Of a stretch of DNA of 6,697 nucleotides, positions 5,849-6,697 are shown in pieces. A program made the position numbers and the translations under genes. This DNA comes from Bacteroidota bacterium (GTDB lineage Bacteria; Bacteroidota; Bacteroidia; Chitinophagales; Saprospiraceae), in contig QQUB01000287.1 in the NCBI GenBank assembly GCA_008501835.1, forward strand, positions 1 through 6,697. The letters are read 5' to 3'. How positions within the stretch are numbered: position 1 is the stretch's first letter; each line of letters starts with the position of its first letter. The notes under the pieces were generated by a model. That model saw only the letters and a program-made list of their open reading frames with translations. It searched no databases and was not told the DNA's origin.

Positions 5849-6038
5849 AAAGTGCAGAGTGCATGGTGCAGATGGAGCATCGCGACATCCCGAACGAGAT
5901 TTTATATCGAGTATACACGAAAGTGTTGGGAGTTATGAGTGCAAAATTGACAATCCCTAAACAACTTGAAATACCTGAAACACTATGAAAGTGCAGAGTG
6001 CATGGTGCAATGTGATGAGTGCAGAAGTGACAATCCCT
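5849..6038. repeat. Two diverged tandem copies of an intergenic repeat
   Basis: A 22-bp word containing AGTGCAGAGTGCATGGTGCA occurs identically at 5849-5870 and 5988-6009. A second word, ATGAGTGC..TGACAATCCCT, occurs at 5935-5958 and 6015-6038 (22 of 24 match). The order is the same in both copies, so this is a tandem duplication. Copy 1 carries 64 bases between the two words and copy 2 only 5. No reading frame or RNA gene is seen in the 291-base spacer 5819-6109. Confidence 0.75.
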
Positions 6039-6044
6039 GGCTGT

Positions 6045-6097
6045 CTTGAAACCCTTGAAACTCCTTAAACCCTTTGAACAACTTGAACACGAACTTG
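6045..6097. repeat. Degenerate CTTGAAAC-type short tandem repeat
   Basis: Motifs of the type CTTGAAACC, CTTGAAACTC, CTTAAACC, CTTTGAACAA, CTTGAACACG and AACTTG follow one another with a period of about 8-10 bases. A shorter run (CTTGAAATACCTGAAACAC) follows the first repeat copy near 5965. The arrangement looks like an imperfect microsatellite just beyond the stop of the DUF819-type gene. Confidence 0.55.
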
Positions 6098-6109
6098 TAA
6101 GCCACTCAC

Positions 6110-6697
6110 TTACCCCAACATCTTCAACAACTGCGCCAATCCAATACCAAGGAAATTGCCAATAGCATAACCGAGTAGCCCCAATGTGATTCCCGTGAAA
6201 ACCAATTTGCGGTTATGAATTACACTAGCAATCTGCCCGATGAATACCGGACCGTAAATCCCTGCTGCGGAGGTGATGATGAAGGTGTCGCGGTCGATCC
6301 TGAAAAGTTTGGCCAAAATAAAATGCAAAAGAATACTTGAAAACATGGCTACTCCGGCATAAAGCACCAAATCTGCTCCTTTTTCGAAAATAGTAGAGAA
6401 ATCTGCCAGTAATCCAAGTGCCACACAAAACATCAGAAGCAGATAATCCCCCGTTTCAAAAGTACTTTCCAATTCCTGAACTTTGGGAATAAAGGCCGCC
6501 GCAATACTGATAGCCGTTAATCCCAAAATGATCAAAGCTATGTTTTCCATTGACCCTAATAAAAAGTATGAAATGGCTACGGCAATTCCGGCAATTACGA
6601 TGCTCAGTCCAATGCCTTTCAAACTATCCAGCACATTGAATTTTTTGCCACCTAATTCGAATTCGGGATTGGCTTCATCGTTACCTTCAAAATCAGG
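6110..6697 (-). CDS. DUF819 family (YjcL-like) integral membrane protein, C-terminal part, 5' end outside window
   Basis: The frame is open from the window edge to the TAA at 6110, giving 195 visible residues. The GTG at 6634 is only internal. After a short acidic stretch (DFEGNDEANPEFELGGKKF) about six hydrophobic segments follow. They carry the family-like words ESTFETGDYLLLMFCVALGLLADF, HFILAKLFRID, SAAGIYGPVFIGQIASV and GLLGYAIGNFLGIGLAQLL. In DUF819 proteins the last two lie in the conserved C-terminal core. The family is a predicted multi-helix inner-membrane protein of unknown function, sometimes compared with transporters. The assignment is from recognition of these words without a search. 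The gene is separated by 291 bases of repeats from the next minus-strand gene and seems not to form an operon with it. Confidence 0.82.
   Translation of the reverse strand, partial: PDFEGNDEANPEFELGGKKFNVLDSLKGIGLSIVIAGIAVAISYFLLGSMENIALIILGLTAISIAAAFIPKVQELESTFETGDYLLLMFCVALGLLADFSTIFEKGADLVLYAGVAMFSSILLHFILAKLFRIDRDTFIITSAAGIYGPVFIGQIASVIHNRKLVFTGITLGLLGYAIGNFLGIGLAQLLKMLG

Noticed and set aside
5819..6109. CRISPR-like array
   Set aside because: There are only two copies of the longer words, with unequal spacing and short-period degeneracy; no regular repeat-spacer pattern.
6225..6428. Minus-strand 67-codon frame
   Set aside because: It is a shifted reading of the DUF819-type gene on the same strand.

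Overview
The window reads as chromosomal DNA of a member of the Bacteroidota, probably a Cytophagales-like polysaccharide degrader. Three signs point there. Neither of the complete genes uxuA and purB has a convincing Shine-Dalgarno sequence. TAnnTTTG-type -7 promoter boxes lie upstream of tRNA-Gly and purB. Neither tRNA encodes its CCA end. Protein similarity was judged by eye from family motifs, since no database search was possible.

Left part (1-2434): the C-terminal part of a glycoside hydrolase family 3 enzyme (+) converges on uxuA, D-mannonate dehydratase (-). A 20-bp perfect inverted repeat separates them. Both fit plant or algal polysaccharide use: GH3 releases sugars, and UxuA takes hexuronate-derived mannonate to 2-keto-3-deoxygluconate. 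The GH3 frame carries an in-frame TAA at 25-27, inside conserved sequence.

Middle part (2639-3305, all minus strand): a small stable-RNA locus with a promoter, tRNA-Gly(GCC), an intrinsic terminator, a second palindrome, tRNA-Leu(UAA) and a final terminator. The tRNA-Leu gene is split after the first anticodon base by a 259-nt sequence with a full set of group I intron helices (P1-P9). It has a terminal G and a core very like the cyanobacterial/plastid tRNA-Leu(UAA) intron (subgroup IC3). This is the most remarkable thing in the window.

Right part (3346-6697): purB (adenylosuccinate lyase, complete, -), followed in its transcription direction by several hairpins. Upstream of purB lies a 151-bp imperfect palindrome with 20-bp terminal inverted repeats, which looks like a MITE. 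Then come a small four-helix membrane protein of unknown function (-), a spacer of diverged tandem repeats, and the 5'-truncated end of a DUF819-type membrane protein (-) running off the window edge.

PurB (purine synthesis) and the tRNAs are housekeeping functions. The two membrane proteins have no visible functional link to their neighbours.
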